Of a stretch of 64,000 nucleotides of DNA, positions 26,342 through 38,953 are shown in pieces (the stretch's first letter is position 1; each line of letters opens with the position of its first letter). The position numbers and the translations under genes were made by a program. The DNA comes from Antrihabitans cavernicola (GTDB taxonomy: Bacteria > Actinomycetota > Actinomycetes > Mycobacteriales > Mycobacteriaceae). Location of the stretch: positions 355,195-419,194 of the forward strand of contig NZ_VLNY01000005.1 of the NCBI RefSeq assembly GCF_008297975.1, in the 5' to 3' direction. The notes under the pieces were generated by a model, which saw only the letters and a list, made by a program, of their open reading frames with translations, had not been told where the DNA came from and searched no databases.

Positions 26342-27708
26342 CTGGGTTGCTCCTCCGGGGTCTGAGTTCGTCGGGTGGTAGCGGCATTTGCGCCCCACTC
26401 TAGATCAGGAGCATCGGCTTTCGGAACGGCCGCACCGGTCTGTGCATGCACCGATGCACCGCTGCGCGGCATCCGAATTCGAATCTCGGTCCCCTTGCCA
26501 ACCGTCGACCGAACATCGACGTCACCGCCGCGTCGTTCGATCCGACCACGGATCGAACGGGCAAGACCCTGACGATCGGGCGAGACGGTGGTCAGGTCGA
26601 AGCCCTTGCCTCGGTCGCGGACGAACACGCTGACCTGATCGGCTTCCGCTTCGGCGAACAGATCGATCTCGGCGACGCCGGAATGCTTGGCAGCGTTGAC
26701 CATCGCCTCCCGTGATGCGCCGAGCACAGCGGTGAAATGCTCCTTCGGCAAATCGCCGTCGTCGTCACCCATCGAGGCATCACCGACCGTCACCGGCGTG
26801 ACCTTCACCCCGTGCTGATCCTCCACCTCGCCCGCGATCGTCCGTAGCGCCGCCGCGAGACTCGAATGCGCTGCCTCACCCCCGCTGAACAACCACTTAC
26901 GCAGCTCGCGCTCTTGACCGCGCGCCAAACGCAGTACCTCGGTGGGACTTTCGGATTGCTTCTGGATGAGGGCGAGCGTCTGCAACACCGAATCGTGCAG
27001 GTGCGAGGCGATTTCTTCGCGTTCGTCGTTACGGATGCGTGCCGCTCGTTCTTCGTTCAGCGCGCGAAGTGTGCGCAGCCACAACGGAACTGTGAGCAGA
27101 CCTGCACCGATCAGCGTCACGAAGACGGCGAGAAGTGCGGGACCGAGCGAGTTCAGGTCCACGCGCGCGAGGATGACCACCGCGAGCCCGACCACGATCA
27201 GCGTTGCGCCACCGACAATTCGGGACCAGGTGAGTACCGACGGACGCTGCGGCAATCCGATGACCGAACGCGGACCGTCGGAGTCGAATTCGCGCCACAC
27301 CAACGCCGCACCGACGGCCACGATGATGATCGGCCCGATGATCTGGCCGATGGTGCCGGAGACCACCCACGACAACGCGGCTGCCAAACCGAGTCCCATG
27401 ACCGCGAGGCCGTACGCACGCCGGCGCTCTTCCCGACTCGGCCGCTCGGTGTCCGTGCCGCTCGGCGTGAACACCCACAGCATTCCGTAGGCGACGATGC
27501 CCGCCCCCAAGGCGGCAAGCAGCACGAACGCGATGCGAACCTTGAAGACATCGACGCCAAGGTGGTCGGCGAGCCCGCCTGCTACTCCGCCCACGATCCG
27601 GCCACCCGAGCGGCGAACGAGCCGGTCGGGTGCAGGTTCTGGTCCTGTGATCAGGCGGGTGGCAGGATGCACTCTTCCGATAGTGCCCGATTCTGCGCGC
27701 GAGGACAT
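26338..27708 (-). CDS. sensor histidine kinase with PspC domain
   Basis: About 456 aa. Domain order: PspC domain (RRSGGRIVGGVAGGLADHLGVDVFKVRIAFVL) with its helix, further transmembrane helices between about 90 and 215, HisKA_3 dimerisation domain (EEIASHLHDSVLQTLALIQKQ, phosphoacceptor His in HLHD), and HATPase (NAAKHSG; VRDRGKGFDL). ATG at 27708 (MSSRAESGTIGR); this codon overlaps the left palindrome of the promoter, so the true start could lie further inside. Divergent from the PspC-domain gene, with which it probably senses envelope stress. Confidence 0.88.
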   Translation of the reverse strand: MSSRAESGTIGRVHPATRLITGPEPAPDRLVRRSGGRIVGGVAGGLADHLGVDVFKVRIAFVLLAALGAGIVAYGMLWVFTPSGTDTERPSREERRRAYGLAVMGLGLAAALSWVVSGTIGQIIGPIIIVAVGAALVWREFDSDGPRSVIGLPQRPSVLTWSRIVGGATLIVVGLAVVILARVDLNSLGPALLAVFVTLIGAGLLTVPLWLRTLRALNEERAARIRNDEREEIASHLHDSVLQTLALIQKQSESPTEVLRLARGQERELRKWLFSGGEAAHSSLAAALRTIAGEVEDQHGVKVTPVTVGDASMGDDDGDLPKEHFTAVLGASREAMVNAAKHSGVAEIDLFAEAEADQVSVFVRDRGKGFDLTTVSPDRQGLARSIRGRIERRGGDVDVRSTVGKGTEIRIRMPRSGASVHAQTGAAVPKADAPDLEWGANAATTRRTQTPEEQPR

Positions 27709-27724
27709 CGGGGATCGCCCTGAT
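27707..27724. promoter_or_regulatory. palindrome of the PspC two-component system, copy 1
   Basis: ATCGGGGATCGCCCTGAT fits the pattern ATCRGGG-N4-CCCYGAT shared with copy 2. It covers the putative start codon of the kinase gene, suggesting either negative autoregulation or a later translation start. A half-site ATCGGGG lies at 27736-27742. Confidence 0.55.
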
Positions 27725-27759
27725 ATGTACGGTCGATCGGGGTTCGAGATACCGGAAAG

Positions 27760-27777
27760 ATCAGGGTTACCCCCGAT
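27760..27777. promoter_or_regulatory. palindrome of the PspC two-component system, copy 2
   Basis: ATCAGGGTTACCCCCGAT has the same ATCRGGG-N4-CCCYGAT pattern as copy 1. The two centres are 53 bases apart, about five helical turns. It ends 33 bases before the PspC-domain gene, a suitable position for control of that promoter. Confidence 0.55.
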
Positions 27778-27810
27778 GCGCAGGAACTTGGCCGACGCCA
27801 CGATGGGTGC

Positions 27811-29163
27811 ATGAGCAAAACGACCTTTCCCGAACAGCTTCAGGACATGTGGCGCACCAGACCTGTTCGGCTACCCGACAAAGGGCCGCTGGCGGGTGTG
27901 GCAGCAGGCATCGGATACCGGTACGGCGTGGACCCGGTACTGATTCGGGTTGCGCTGGTCGTGTCGACCATCTTCGGCGGTGCAGGCATCGTCCTCTACC
28001 TCGCAGGCTGGCTGCTGCTGAACCAGTCCGGCGACAAGGCGTCGGCGGTGGAATCGCTGTTCGGTCGCGGGCAGAGCTCCGAGTCGCAGACCAAGACGAT
28101 CGTGCTGCTGGTCGCATTCGCGATAGCGATATCGACGGTCGGGCCGATCGGACTGGGTCTCGGTGGCGCAGGCATTGTCAGCATGGTGCTGATGCTCGGT
28201 GGCCTGTGGCTGCTGCATCAACGGCAGCCGCTGGCGCCACCCCTGCCGATCGGAAGCTACGGCTCGGCATCGGGCTACCCGGGAACCGGTTATCCCGCAA
28301 CGCCGTTCACCGCACCGACGCAGGTCGACGTGGCCGAGCCCCGGTACACTTCCCCGTATTCGCCGTACACCCGACTCCCGGAAAGCTACGTTCCCGATCC
28401 GCCGAAGGAGACGAAGTCGGCCGCTCCTGCGGCGGCCCCCGAAAGCGCGGCTGCCACTCCGAAGACTGAGACCGTTTCGCCTGCGCCGCCTGCCTGGGAT
28501 CCGCTCGGCGTAGCGCCGTTCGCCTGGGATCTGCCCGAGCCCGCCGCGGCCTTCACATCACCGGTGCGAATTCCTCAGCATCGACCGCGGTCCCGATTGA
28601 CCACGGTGACAATAGGATTCGCCATCATCGCCGCAGCAGGGGCGGCCGCGCTCGCCGTCACCGGAGTCGACTGGTTCACCCCGGGCAGGATCGGCGCCAT
28701 CGGATTGGGCGTGGTCGGACTCGGTCTGCTGATCGGTGCGTTCCTCCGCCGCGGCTACGGGCTCTTGGTGGTGACCGGACCGCTGGTCGGATTCGTGGTG
28801 ATCGCTTCGCTGATCGGTCCGATCGACTTCGACGGCTCCGCGCTCGGTGAAAAGTCTTGGCAGCCAAAGGGTGTTGCCGACCTGCAGTCGTCGTACTCGG
28901 TGCTGCTCGGTTCCGGCACGCTCGATCTGACCACGTTGAACCTGACCGAGGACAAGACCGTGAAACTCGATTCGCAACTCGGCAGCATCGAAGTGAAACT
29001 GCCGAACAATCTGGATGTTCGCAAGGAAAGTTCGGTGATCGCCGGCGAAACCACCGGCCTACCCGACGGTCTGGACACCGGTGCCGACGGCGCCAAAGGA
29101 CCGGTACTGACGCTCGATATCACCAGCCGACTCGGAAGTGTGGATGTGCACCGTGGCAAGTAA
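27811..29163 (+). CDS. PspC-domain membrane protein
   Basis: 450 aa. An N-terminal PspC domain (VRLPDKGPLAGVAAGIGYRYGVDPVLIRVALVVSTIFGGAGIVLYLAGWLLL) is followed by two further helices near 90-135, a Pro/Ala/Ser-rich cytoplasmic stretch (about 150-250), three or four helices (about 265-350) and a C-terminal beta-rich domain (LDLTTLNLTEDKTVKLDSQL...TSRLGSVDVHRGK) like the LiaF/DUF-type output domains of envelope-stress systems. Divergent from the PspC kinase gene; the next small gene overlaps its end. Confidence 0.88.
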   Translation: MSKTTFPEQLQDMWRTRPVRLPDKGPLAGVAAGIGYRYGVDPVLIRVALVVSTIFGGAGIVLYLAGWLLLNQSGDKASAVESLFGRGQSSESQTKTIVLLVAFAIAISTVGPIGLGLGGAGIVSMVLMLGGLWLLHQRQPLAPPLPIGSYGSASGYPGTGYPATPFTAPTQVDVAEPRYTSPYSPYTRLPESYVPDPPKETKSAAPAAAPESAAATPKTETVSPAPPAWDPLGVAPFAWDLPEPAAAFTSPVRIPQHRPRSRLTTVTIGFAIIAAAGAAALAVTGVDWFTPGRIGAIGLGVVGLGLLIGAFLRRGYGLLVVTGPLVGFVVIASLIGPIDFDGSALGEKSWQPKGVADLQSSYSVLLGSGTLDLTTLNLTEDKTVKLDSQLGSIEVKLPNNLDVRKESSVIAGETTGLPDGLDTGADGAKGPVLTLDITSRLGSVDVHRGK

Positions 29164-29380
29164 CTTCGATACAGACGAGACCGATACCCGCAACGGAAAG
29201 CGTCAGCCCTCCGCCGTCCTCCTGCTCACGGGCCTACTCACCCTGGCAGTGAGCGGCTGGGCCCTCATCGGCCCATCGGCACTGAGCGGATTCGACACGA
29301 ACATGGGTTGGGTGCTGGTCCTGATCGCCGTAGTGGCCGGAGCAGTGCTCGTGTTCAGCCCGAGCAAGAAGAGGCGCTGA
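29153..29380 (+). CDS. small two-helix membrane protein
   Basis: 75 aa with two transmembrane helices (AVLLLTGLLTLAVSGWALIG and MGWVLVLIAVVAGAVLVF), an acidic N-terminus and a basic KKRR tail. The GTG at 29153 overlaps the end of the PspC gene by 11 bases; ATG 29138 and 29144 are alternatives. Cotranscribed with the PspC protein and probably part of the same envelope-stress module; function unknown. It converges on guaA with five bases between them. Confidence 0.75.
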   Translation: MASNFDTDETDTRNGKRQPSAVLLLTGLLTLAVSGWALIGPSALSGFDTNMGWVLVLIAVVAGAVLVFSPSKKRR

Positions 29381-29385
29381 CGCCG

Positions 29386-30978
<1,593 letters not shown>

Positions 30979-31013
30979 CGGGTCAGTCTAGTGGGGGCCG
31001 AATCGGGCTCCGA

Positions 31014-32741
31014 CTAGGCCGTACTTGTGGCTCCACTGCGGATCTCGACGATAGGCAACACCAGCGCGGCGGGGGCGTGTGCAGGCACCACCGGGTTGAC
31101 CGGAGCGATCGGATCGATGCGCAGATAGCCGGTGCCCTGCGCGGGACGCAGGTCGATCTCGCCCTTGTTCGGCCACAGCGACGCCGCCCGCTCGGCTTGA
31201 GCCGAGATGGTCAACGACGGGTTCACACCGAGGTTGGCCGATACCGCCGACCCGTCGACGATGCTCATCGTCGGGTAGCCGTACACCCGGTGGTACGGGT
31301 CGACGACGCCCTGGGAGGCATCGGATCCAATCGCGCAGCCACCGAGGAAGTGTGCGGTCATCGGGATGTTTGCGATGTCGCTCCACGCGCCACCGGGCAT
31401 GCCGTCGATCTTCTCGGCGATACGACGGGTCGCCTCGTTGCCCGACGGAATCCACGTCGGGTTCGGCTGGCCGTGGCCCTGCTTGCTGGTCATGGCACGT
31501 CGGCCAAGCTTGGTTTTCTTGGTGAAGGTGGTGATGGAGTTGTCCAGGTTCTGCATGACGAGCACGATGATCGTCCGCTCGCTCCAACGGTGCGGGTGCA
31601 GAGCTTTGAGCTGGCTCGGATCGTCCTTGAGCGACTTGACCAGCTTGCGCCAGCGCGGCGAGTCCTCGCCGCCGTCGGTGAGCAGCGTCTGCAACATGCC
31701 CATCGAGTTCGAGCCCTTGCCGTACCGGACCGGTTCGACGTGGGTGTCGGAGCTGGGGTGGAACGACGACGTGATCGCGACACCGTTCGTCAGATCCATT
31801 GTCGGATCCACCTTCTTGCGCGCAGCGCCGAGAATGGATTCCGAGTTGGTGCGGGTCAGCATGCCGAGACGATCCGACAACTTCGGCAGTGCCCCACTGT
31901 CTTTCATCTTGAACAGCAGGTTCTGCGTTCCCCACGTTCCAGCGGCGAGCACCACGTTAGCCGCCGTGTAGGTCTTGACGTTGCGGCGCTTGCTCGGTCC
32001 GCTGCGCCGCGTCGCGACATCCCAGGTGCCGTCGGAGTTCTCGGTGAGTCCGGACACCGTCGTCATCGGGAAGATCTGTGCCCCAGCCTTTTCCGCGAGA
32101 CCCAGGTAATTCTTGAGCAGCGTGTTCTTGGCACCGTGCCGACAGCCCGTCATGCATTCGCCGCACTCGATGCAACCGGTGCGATCCGGGCCGACACCAC
32201 CGAAGTAGGGATCCTTCACCGTCTTGCCCGGCTCGCCGAAGAACACGCCGACGGGGGTCTGGATGAACGTGTCGCCCACACCCATGTCCTCGGCGACCGA
32301 CTTCACGATGTTGTCGGCAGGGGTCATGTGCGGGTTGCGGACGACTCCGAGCATCTTCTGCGCCTGCTCGTAGTACGGGCTCAGTTCGTCGTGCCAGTCG
32401 GTGATGTGCGACCACTGCTTGTCCTGGAAGAACGGCGCCGACGGCTTGTAGAGGGTGTTCGCATAGTTCAGGGAGCCACCACCCACGCCTGCACCGGCGA
32501 GAATCACGCAGTCCTTGAGCAGGTGCACCCGCTGGATACCGAACAGACCCAGGTTGGGTGCCCATAGGAACTTGCGGAGCCGCCAACTGGTCTTGGCGAA
32601 ATCGGAGTCGGCGTAGCGCTTTCCCGCTTCGAGGATGCCGACGGTGTAGCCCTTTTCGATCAATCGCAGCGCAGTGACGCTGCCTCCGAATCCGGATCCG
32701 ACGATCAGAACGTCGAAATCGGTTGCACGCTTCGTTGCCAT
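31014..32741 (-). CDS. choD: GMC oxidoreductase, cholesterol-oxidase-like (ChoD)
   Basis: 575 aa flavoprotein. The N-terminal FAD site is DFDVLIVGSGFGGSVTALRL; a Cys-rich block CIECGECMTGCRHGAKNTLL is typical of the ChoD/GMC subgroup; the C-terminal GGCAIGSDASQGVVDPYHRVYGYPTMSIVDGSAVSANLGVNP holds the GMC signature. There is no signal peptide. Position next to guaB3 matches Rv3409c. Despite its name, ChoD of mycobacteria is not the main cholesterol oxidase, so the substrate is open. The ATG at 32741 has an excellent GAGGAGG. Confidence 0.88.
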   Translation of the reverse strand: MATKRATDFDVLIVGSGFGGSVTALRLIEKGYTVGILEAGKRYADSDFAKTSWRLRKFLWAPNLGLFGIQRVHLLKDCVILAGAGVGGGSLNYANTLYKPSAPFFQDKQWSHITDWHDELSPYYEQAQKMLGVVRNPHMTPADNIVKSVAEDMGVGDTFIQTPVGVFFGEPGKTVKDPYFGGVGPDRTGCIECGECMTGCRHGAKNTLLKNYLGLAEKAGAQIFPMTTVSGLTENSDGTWDVATRRSGPSKRRNVKTYTAANVVLAAGTWGTQNLLFKMKDSGALPKLSDRLGMLTRTNSESILGAARKKVDPTMDLTNGVAITSSFHPSSDTHVEPVRYGKGSNSMGMLQTLLTDGGEDSPRWRKLVKSLKDDPSQLKALHPHRWSERTIIVLVMQNLDNSITTFTKKTKLGRRAMTSKQGHGQPNPTWIPSGNEATRRIAEKIDGMPGGAWSDIANIPMTAHFLGGCAIGSDASQGVVDPYHRVYGYPTMSIVDGSAVSANLGVNPSLTISAQAERAASLWPNKGEIDLRPAQGTGYLRIDPIAPVNPVVPAHAPAALVLPIVEIRSGATSTA

Positions 32742-32831
32742 GCGGTCCTCCTCGAACGGTATTACTCGCAAGTATTCACCGACCGGGGTGTGATAGCGAA
32801 CACAGGGTCACCTAACTGTAACCCGTCGTAC

Positions 32832-32904
32832 CGTTCACCCTGTTTTCCAGCGCGGGTGAACGTTCCATTCGTTCGATCGAGCGCAACGAGAGTGCCGTTC
32901 ACCC
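32832..32904. repeat. repeated CGTTCACCC/GGGTGAACG elements between guaB3 and choD
   Basis: CGTTCACCC at 32832-32840 pairs with GGGTGAACG at 32854-32862 (13-base spacer), and a third direct copy of CGTTCACCC lies at 32896-32904. The 173-base gap is otherwise empty. These could be operator sites for choD or form the terminator of the guaB genes; which one cannot be decided from sequence. Confidence 0.5.
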
Positions 32905-32914
32905 GGTTGATGGG

Positions 32915-34054
32915 TCAGGCGCGAACGGTGAGGCCGACTTTCTGGAATTCCTTGAGGTCGGAGTAGCCGGCTTTGGCCATCGAGCGGCGGAGGCCGCCTA
33001 CCAGGTTCAACGAACCGAAGGGATCGTTGGACGGGCCTGTCAGCACCTGCTCCATACTCGGCCGTTCGCCGAAGGCGACGGGAAGCAGTGCACCTCGCGG
33101 CAACGACGGATGCGCTGCCGCGGACGGCCAGTACCAACCGCCGCCGGGCGCTTCTGCCGCCACTGCCAACGGGGCACCGAGGACGGCCGCGTCGGCGCCG
33201 CAGGCGATCGCCTTCGCCAGGTTGCCGGAGGTGGAGATGTCGCCGTCGGCGATGACGTGCACGTAGCGCCCGCCGGTTTCGTCGAGGTAGTCGCGACGAG
33301 CCGCTGCCGCATCCGCGATCGCCGTCGCCATCGGAACACCGATGCCGAGCACCTCGCCCGACGTGGTTGCGCCCTCGCATGAGCCGTAGCCGACGATCAC
33401 GCCAGCCGCACCGGTGCGCATCAGGTGCAACGCCGTGCGATGGTCGCTGACGCCACCCGCGACGACGGGGACGTCGAGGTCGGCGATGAAGGTCTTCAGG
33501 TTGAGCGGGTCTTCGGCACCTTGAACCACATGCTCGGCGGAGATGATCGTGCCGTGGATCACCAGCAGGTCGATGCCCGCTTGCAGCAGCACGGGCGTCA
33601 GCGACAACGCGTTCTGCGGGCTGACCCGAACGGCCGTGGTGACACCCGAATCCTTGACCTGGGCAATCGCGGCACCGAGCAGCTCCGGCTGGATCGGCGC
33701 GCTGTGCAGCTCTTGGAGCAGCGTGATAGGCGCGTCCAGGTCGTCGTCGGACTCGGCAACCGCGACGAGCTGGTCGATCTTGGATTCGACATCGGCATGG
33801 CGAGCCCACAGCCCTTCGCCGTTGAGCACGCCGAGACCACCGAACTTGCCGAGAGCGATCGCCGAGGCCGGCGACATCAACGCATCGGTGGGATGAGCGA
33901 GGATCGGGATGTCGAATCGGTAGGCGTCGAGCTGCCACGACGTCGACACCTGCTTCGACGACCGAGTCCGGCGCGACGGCACGATGTCGACGTCGTCCAA
34001 CTCGTAGGTACGCCGAGCTGTCCGGCCCATGCCGATCTCAACGAGGTCGCGCAC
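32915..34054 (-). CDS. guaB3: IMP dehydrogenase family protein GuaB3
   Basis: 379 aa, lacking CBS domains. The actinobacterial GuaB3 group conserves the TIM barrel (YELDDVDIVPSRRTRSSKQVSTSW; HPTDALMSPASAIALGKFGG; VVAGGVSDHRTALHLMRTGAAGVIVGYG) and has a changed active-site loop (SCEGATTSGEVLG), unlike GPGSICTT in GuaB2 here. Whether GuaB3 works on IMP is not established; a GMP-reductase-like activity has been suggested. GTG at 34054 is preceded by GAGGCGG. Syntenic with Rv3410c. Confidence 0.92.
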   Translation of the reverse strand: MRDLVEIGMGRTARRTYELDDVDIVPSRRTRSSKQVSTSWQLDAYRFDIPILAHPTDALMSPASAIALGKFGGLGVLNGEGLWARHADVESKIDQLVAVAESDDDLDAPITLLQELHSAPIQPELLGAAIAQVKDSGVTTAVRVSPQNALSLTPVLLQAGIDLLVIHGTIISAEHVVQGAEDPLNLKTFIADLDVPVVAGGVSDHRTALHLMRTGAAGVIVGYGSCEGATTSGEVLGIGVPMATAIADAAAARRDYLDETGGRYVHVIADGDISTSGNLAKAIACGADAAVLGAPLAVAAEAPGGGWYWPSAAAHPSLPRGALLPVAFGERPSMEQVLTGPSNDPFGSLNLVGGLRRSMAKAGYSDLKEFQKVGLTVRA

Positions 34055-34130
34055 GCTAAGTCCGCCTCTCTGCAAAACAAGTCAAGCCCAATAGTCATGG
34101 GCGATCGATCCCGACGAAACGCTGCCGCGG

Positions 34131-36323
<2,193 letters not shown>

Positions 36324-36336
36324 CACCCCAAACAGA

Positions 36337-36379
36337 TACGACGAAGGCCCGGCGAGTTTCTCGTCGGGCCTTCGTCGTA
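36337..36379. terminator. bidirectional terminator between DUF5319 gene and rsdA
   Basis: A 20-bp stem (TACGACGAAGGCCCG at the 5' side, with one non-canonical pair) closed by loop TTT, centred at 36358. It lies between convergent genes and would act on both. Confidence 0.88.
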
Positions 36380-36395
36380 GTAGCTGACGCCACGA

Positions 36396-37448
36396 TCAGC
36401 TGGTCGGGACCGCTGCCGTAGTCGTTGTCTCGGGAGCAGGCTGTGCAGGCGGAGCGAAGTCCTTGTTCACAGTCGGTTCCGGCGTGGGCTGGGGACTCGG
36501 CGTCACGACGTCGGGAGCAGGCTTGTCTACCACCGGCGGCGTCGTCTCGGGAGCCAACAGGATCGACGGCGGTGCCGGCGTGGTGGTCGTCGTCTGCGGA
36601 CCCGGCAACCATGGCGACGGAATCAAGGACTGGACTTCCGGCGGAATCGGGAACGGCAGCGGCCCGACGGGAGGGGGCTGTGCGGCCGTCACCGGCGGCG
36701 CGGACGGAGCAACAGTGGTGGCATCCGCCGTCGTCGTGGCCGACGCCGTTGTCGATCCGGTGATCGACGGCGGCGTTGTCTGAGTCGTAGTCGCAGCACC
36801 CTTCTTCTGCAACTCCGCGTTCAACCGTTGCCACCACGCCACGAGATCCTGGCGAGCGGCATCGTCCTTGACGTCACCGGCTCGCGACGACGCGCGATCC
36901 AGATGAGCCTTGGCTTCGGTGGTATTGCCCGCAGCGATCAGCTGTTCGGCTTCCTGCAGGTCGGATGTGGTGTCGCTGTTGGCCATCGTGGAATTGGCCT
37001 GGTCGCTGAACACGACCTCTTTCACCTTCCACAGCGGATCGCCTGGTTGCGCGTTGTACGACACGGCGGTCATCGCTCCGACGATCAGCGCGATCGCCGC
37101 GGCGGCGCCGGCAATCGGTCGCACGAGACGAAGCTTGTGTCCACCGGAAAGCCGGGCGTCACGTGCACTGATCTCCTGCTGAACCGCGGCGAAGATCTCG
37201 TCCATGTCGGGCGCTGCCGGGAGCGGCGGGGCTGTGATCTCGGCACGCCAGTTGGCGAGCAACGTGGCGACCTGATACTCGTCGGTGCTGTCCGTCGCGA
37301 CCGGTCCGTCGCTGGCGATCGCATCGATCAATGCGTCGTCACGCCGGACAGCTGCGATATCCACCGGTGTGCCGTCGCCGGCCGTATCAGCGTAGGGATC
37401 GACATGCTCCGATCCAGCGCCGAACCTGCGCTTGCTCTCCCTAGCCAT
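36396..37448 (-). CDS. rsdA: anti-sigma-D factor RsdA
   Basis: About 350 aa. The cytoplasmic N-terminal region includes the sigma-D-binding segment (DIAAVRRDDALIDAIASDGP to EYQVATLLANWRAEI). A transmembrane helix follows (IAGAAAAIALIVGAMTAVSY, about 118-140), then an extracytoplasmic helical part and a Thr/Pro-rich tail of about 120 residues. In M. tuberculosis, RsdA releases SigD after Clp-dependent proteolysis. The ATG overlaps the sigD stop by eight bases, keeping the pair stoichiometric. Confidence 0.92.
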   Translation of the reverse strand: MARESKRRFGAGSEHVDPYADTAGDGTPVDIAAVRRDDALIDAIASDGPVATDSTDEYQVATLLANWRAEITAPPLPAAPDMDEIFAAVQQEISARDARLSGGHKLRLVRPIAGAAAAIALIVGAMTAVSYNAQPGDPLWKVKEVVFSDQANSTMANSDTTSDLQEAEQLIAAGNTTEAKAHLDRASSRAGDVKDDAARQDLVAWWQRLNAELQKKGAATTTQTTPPSITGSTTASATTTADATTVAPSAPPVTAAQPPPVGPLPFPIPPEVQSLIPSPWLPGPQTTTTTPAPPSILLAPETTPPVVDKPAPDVVTPSPQPTPEPTVNKDFAPPAQPAPETTTTAAVPTS

Positions 37449-38019
37449 ACATTTCACCCGCTTTCGCAACTTGCGTCTTCAATTTCGCGATCGCCCTGTG
37501 CTGGGCAACCCGTATAGCTCCCGCGGTACTGCCGACGGCGGATGCCGTCTCCTCGGCTGACAAACCCACCACCAAACGAAGGATCAGAATCTCTCGGTGC
37601 TTCTCCGGCAGCGTGGAGAGCAGATCGTTCATCTGCCTGCTCGCTTCGGAGTCGAGAGCCAACTGCTCCGGTCCGTTTTCTGTGGATATGACATCTGGTA
37701 CTTCGGCCATGGGGTCCGCCTTGTTACGCCCGGCGTTTCTGTGGGCGTCGGCGACCTTGTGTGATGCGATCCCGTAGACGAAAGCCATGAAGGGCCTGCC
37801 CTGATCTTGATAACGCGGCAGGGCGGTCATCACGGCTAGACACACCTCCTGCGCCACGTCGTCCGCAGAGAGTTGTCCACGCTCGGCGGATCCGACCCTC
37901 GCCCTGCAGTAACGGACGACAAGCGGTCGGATAATTTCCAGGACCCGGCTCAAAGCAGCTCTGTCGCCCTGCGCTGCGGCAGCAACGGCGGAGTCGAGCT
38001 CTTCACCTGCTTGAGTCAT
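37441..38019 (-). CDS. sigD: ECF RNA polymerase sigma factor SigD
   Basis: 192 aa. Region 2 (EIIRPLVVRYCRARVG...SADDVAQEVCLAVMTALPRYQDQGRPFMAFVYGIASHKVADAHRN) and region 4 (LLSTLPEKHREILILRLVVGLSAEETASAVGSTAGAIRVAQHRAIAKLK) are complete. The ATG at 38019 (MTQAGEELDSAV) has GGATCC-like purine bases upstream. Gene order sigD-rsdA next to guaB2 and whiB3 equals Rv3414c-Rv3413c, which fixes the orthology. Confidence 0.93.
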   Translation of the reverse strand: MTQAGEELDSAVAAAAQGDRAALSRVLEIIRPLVVRYCRARVGSAERGQLSADDVAQEVCLAVMTALPRYQDQGRPFMAFVYGIASHKVADAHRNAGRNKADPMAEVPDVISTENGPEQLALDSEASRQMNDLLSTLPEKHREILILRLVVGLSAEETASAVGSTAGAIRVAQHRAIAKLKTQVAKAGEMYG

Positions 38020-38113
38020 CGTCAGAGGATCCCCGGCGTTACAAGTGGCACTGCCCCCCATCGGGCGTGCTTCCACCCGCGGGCAGAACGATTCAACAAT
38101 AGCTACCTATCAG

Positions 38114-38953
38114 TCACGATCGAATACCAACACCATCAGGCACAATTGTGGGCTTGCGGAATCGGCCGCCACGCCGTTCGATCACGCGGGCACACGTGAG
38201 CGCGACAGTTCCGGCGTCGGTGCCCGGAGCTATCCCGTCCAGCAGCATCGCCGCCGCCCATTGCAACGGCACCAGCCCGCGCTCTTCGCACCGTTTCAGC
38301 ACGTCAGCACCCATTTCTCGGGCGGCATCGAGGTCACCTGATACACACCGCGCGGCGGCAACAAGCAGGTCGGATTTGATCGCGTGCCGAGTGGACGGGC
38401 ACTCCCCTGCAAGGAGTGCGCCGGTCTGCGCATATTGCAGGGCGCGGTCGGGCGCGCCCGATGCCATTGCGAGCTCGGCGCTGACCCACTGAAACCGCAA
38501 CCGCTGGCGCCAGGATCGGGTCCGCAACAGTGATGAATCGCACAATTCGGCCGCGCAACGCTCGAGTAGCCGACCGGACACCGCCAGCCGCCCCTGCCCC
38601 AGCGCATCGGCGGCCAACCCGGTCATCGCATCGCACCGCGCGAGGACCGACTCCGGTTTTCCACCGTCCAGACAGCCGAGCGCCGCGCCGTCGTAACCGG
38701 CTGCCGGTCGATGTCCGCCCAACTGCCGCAGCAACGATCCCTCGGTACTGAAGGTCAGCGACGCGATCGTCGGCGTCGCGTCTGGAAAGAGTCGCGTCCG
38801 ACGAAGTTCGGCGCGGGCCCGTGCGTAGTAGCCACGCCCGCCGAGTGCGACCGCCCGGTGCCACGAGTCGAGCGCGTTGTCCGGCTGTGGCAGATCGGGT
38901 CCGCCGGCACCGAAGGCCGCAGACTCGAGCGTCACGGAAGCGGTAGTCGGCAC
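38114..38953 (-). CDS. TPR-like helical protein, Rv3415c-type
   Basis: 279 aa, without signal or membrane segments. Almost entirely alpha-helical with repeated Ala/Arg-rich pairs (ALDSWHRAVALGGRGYYARARAELRR; AMASGAPDRALQYAQTGALLAGE; VSGDLDAAREMGADVLKRCEERGLVPLQWAAAML), which reads as degenerate tetratricopeptide repeats. Position between sigD and whiB3 is the same as Rv3415c, a conserved protein of unknown function. It lies upstream of sigD on the same strand, 94 bases away. Confidence 0.82.
   Translation of the reverse strand: MPTTASVTLESAAFGAGGPDLPQPDNALDSWHRAVALGGRGYYARARAELRRTRLFPDATPTIASLTFSTEGSLLRQLGGHRPAAGYDGAALGCLDGGKPESVLARCDAMTGLAADALGQGRLAVSGRLLERCAAELCDSSLLRTRSWRQRLRFQWVSAELAMASGAPDRALQYAQTGALLAGECPSTRHAIKSDLLVAAARCVSGDLDAAREMGADVLKRCEERGLVPLQWAAAMLLDGIAPGTDAGTVALTCARVIERRGGRFRKPTIVPDGVGIRS

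Noticed and set aside
38034..38045. GTAACG-like sequence on the minus strand before sigD as a SigD -35 element
   Set aside because: It is too near the sigD start; a matching -10 would fall inside the coding sequence, so it cannot drive the gene as annotated.
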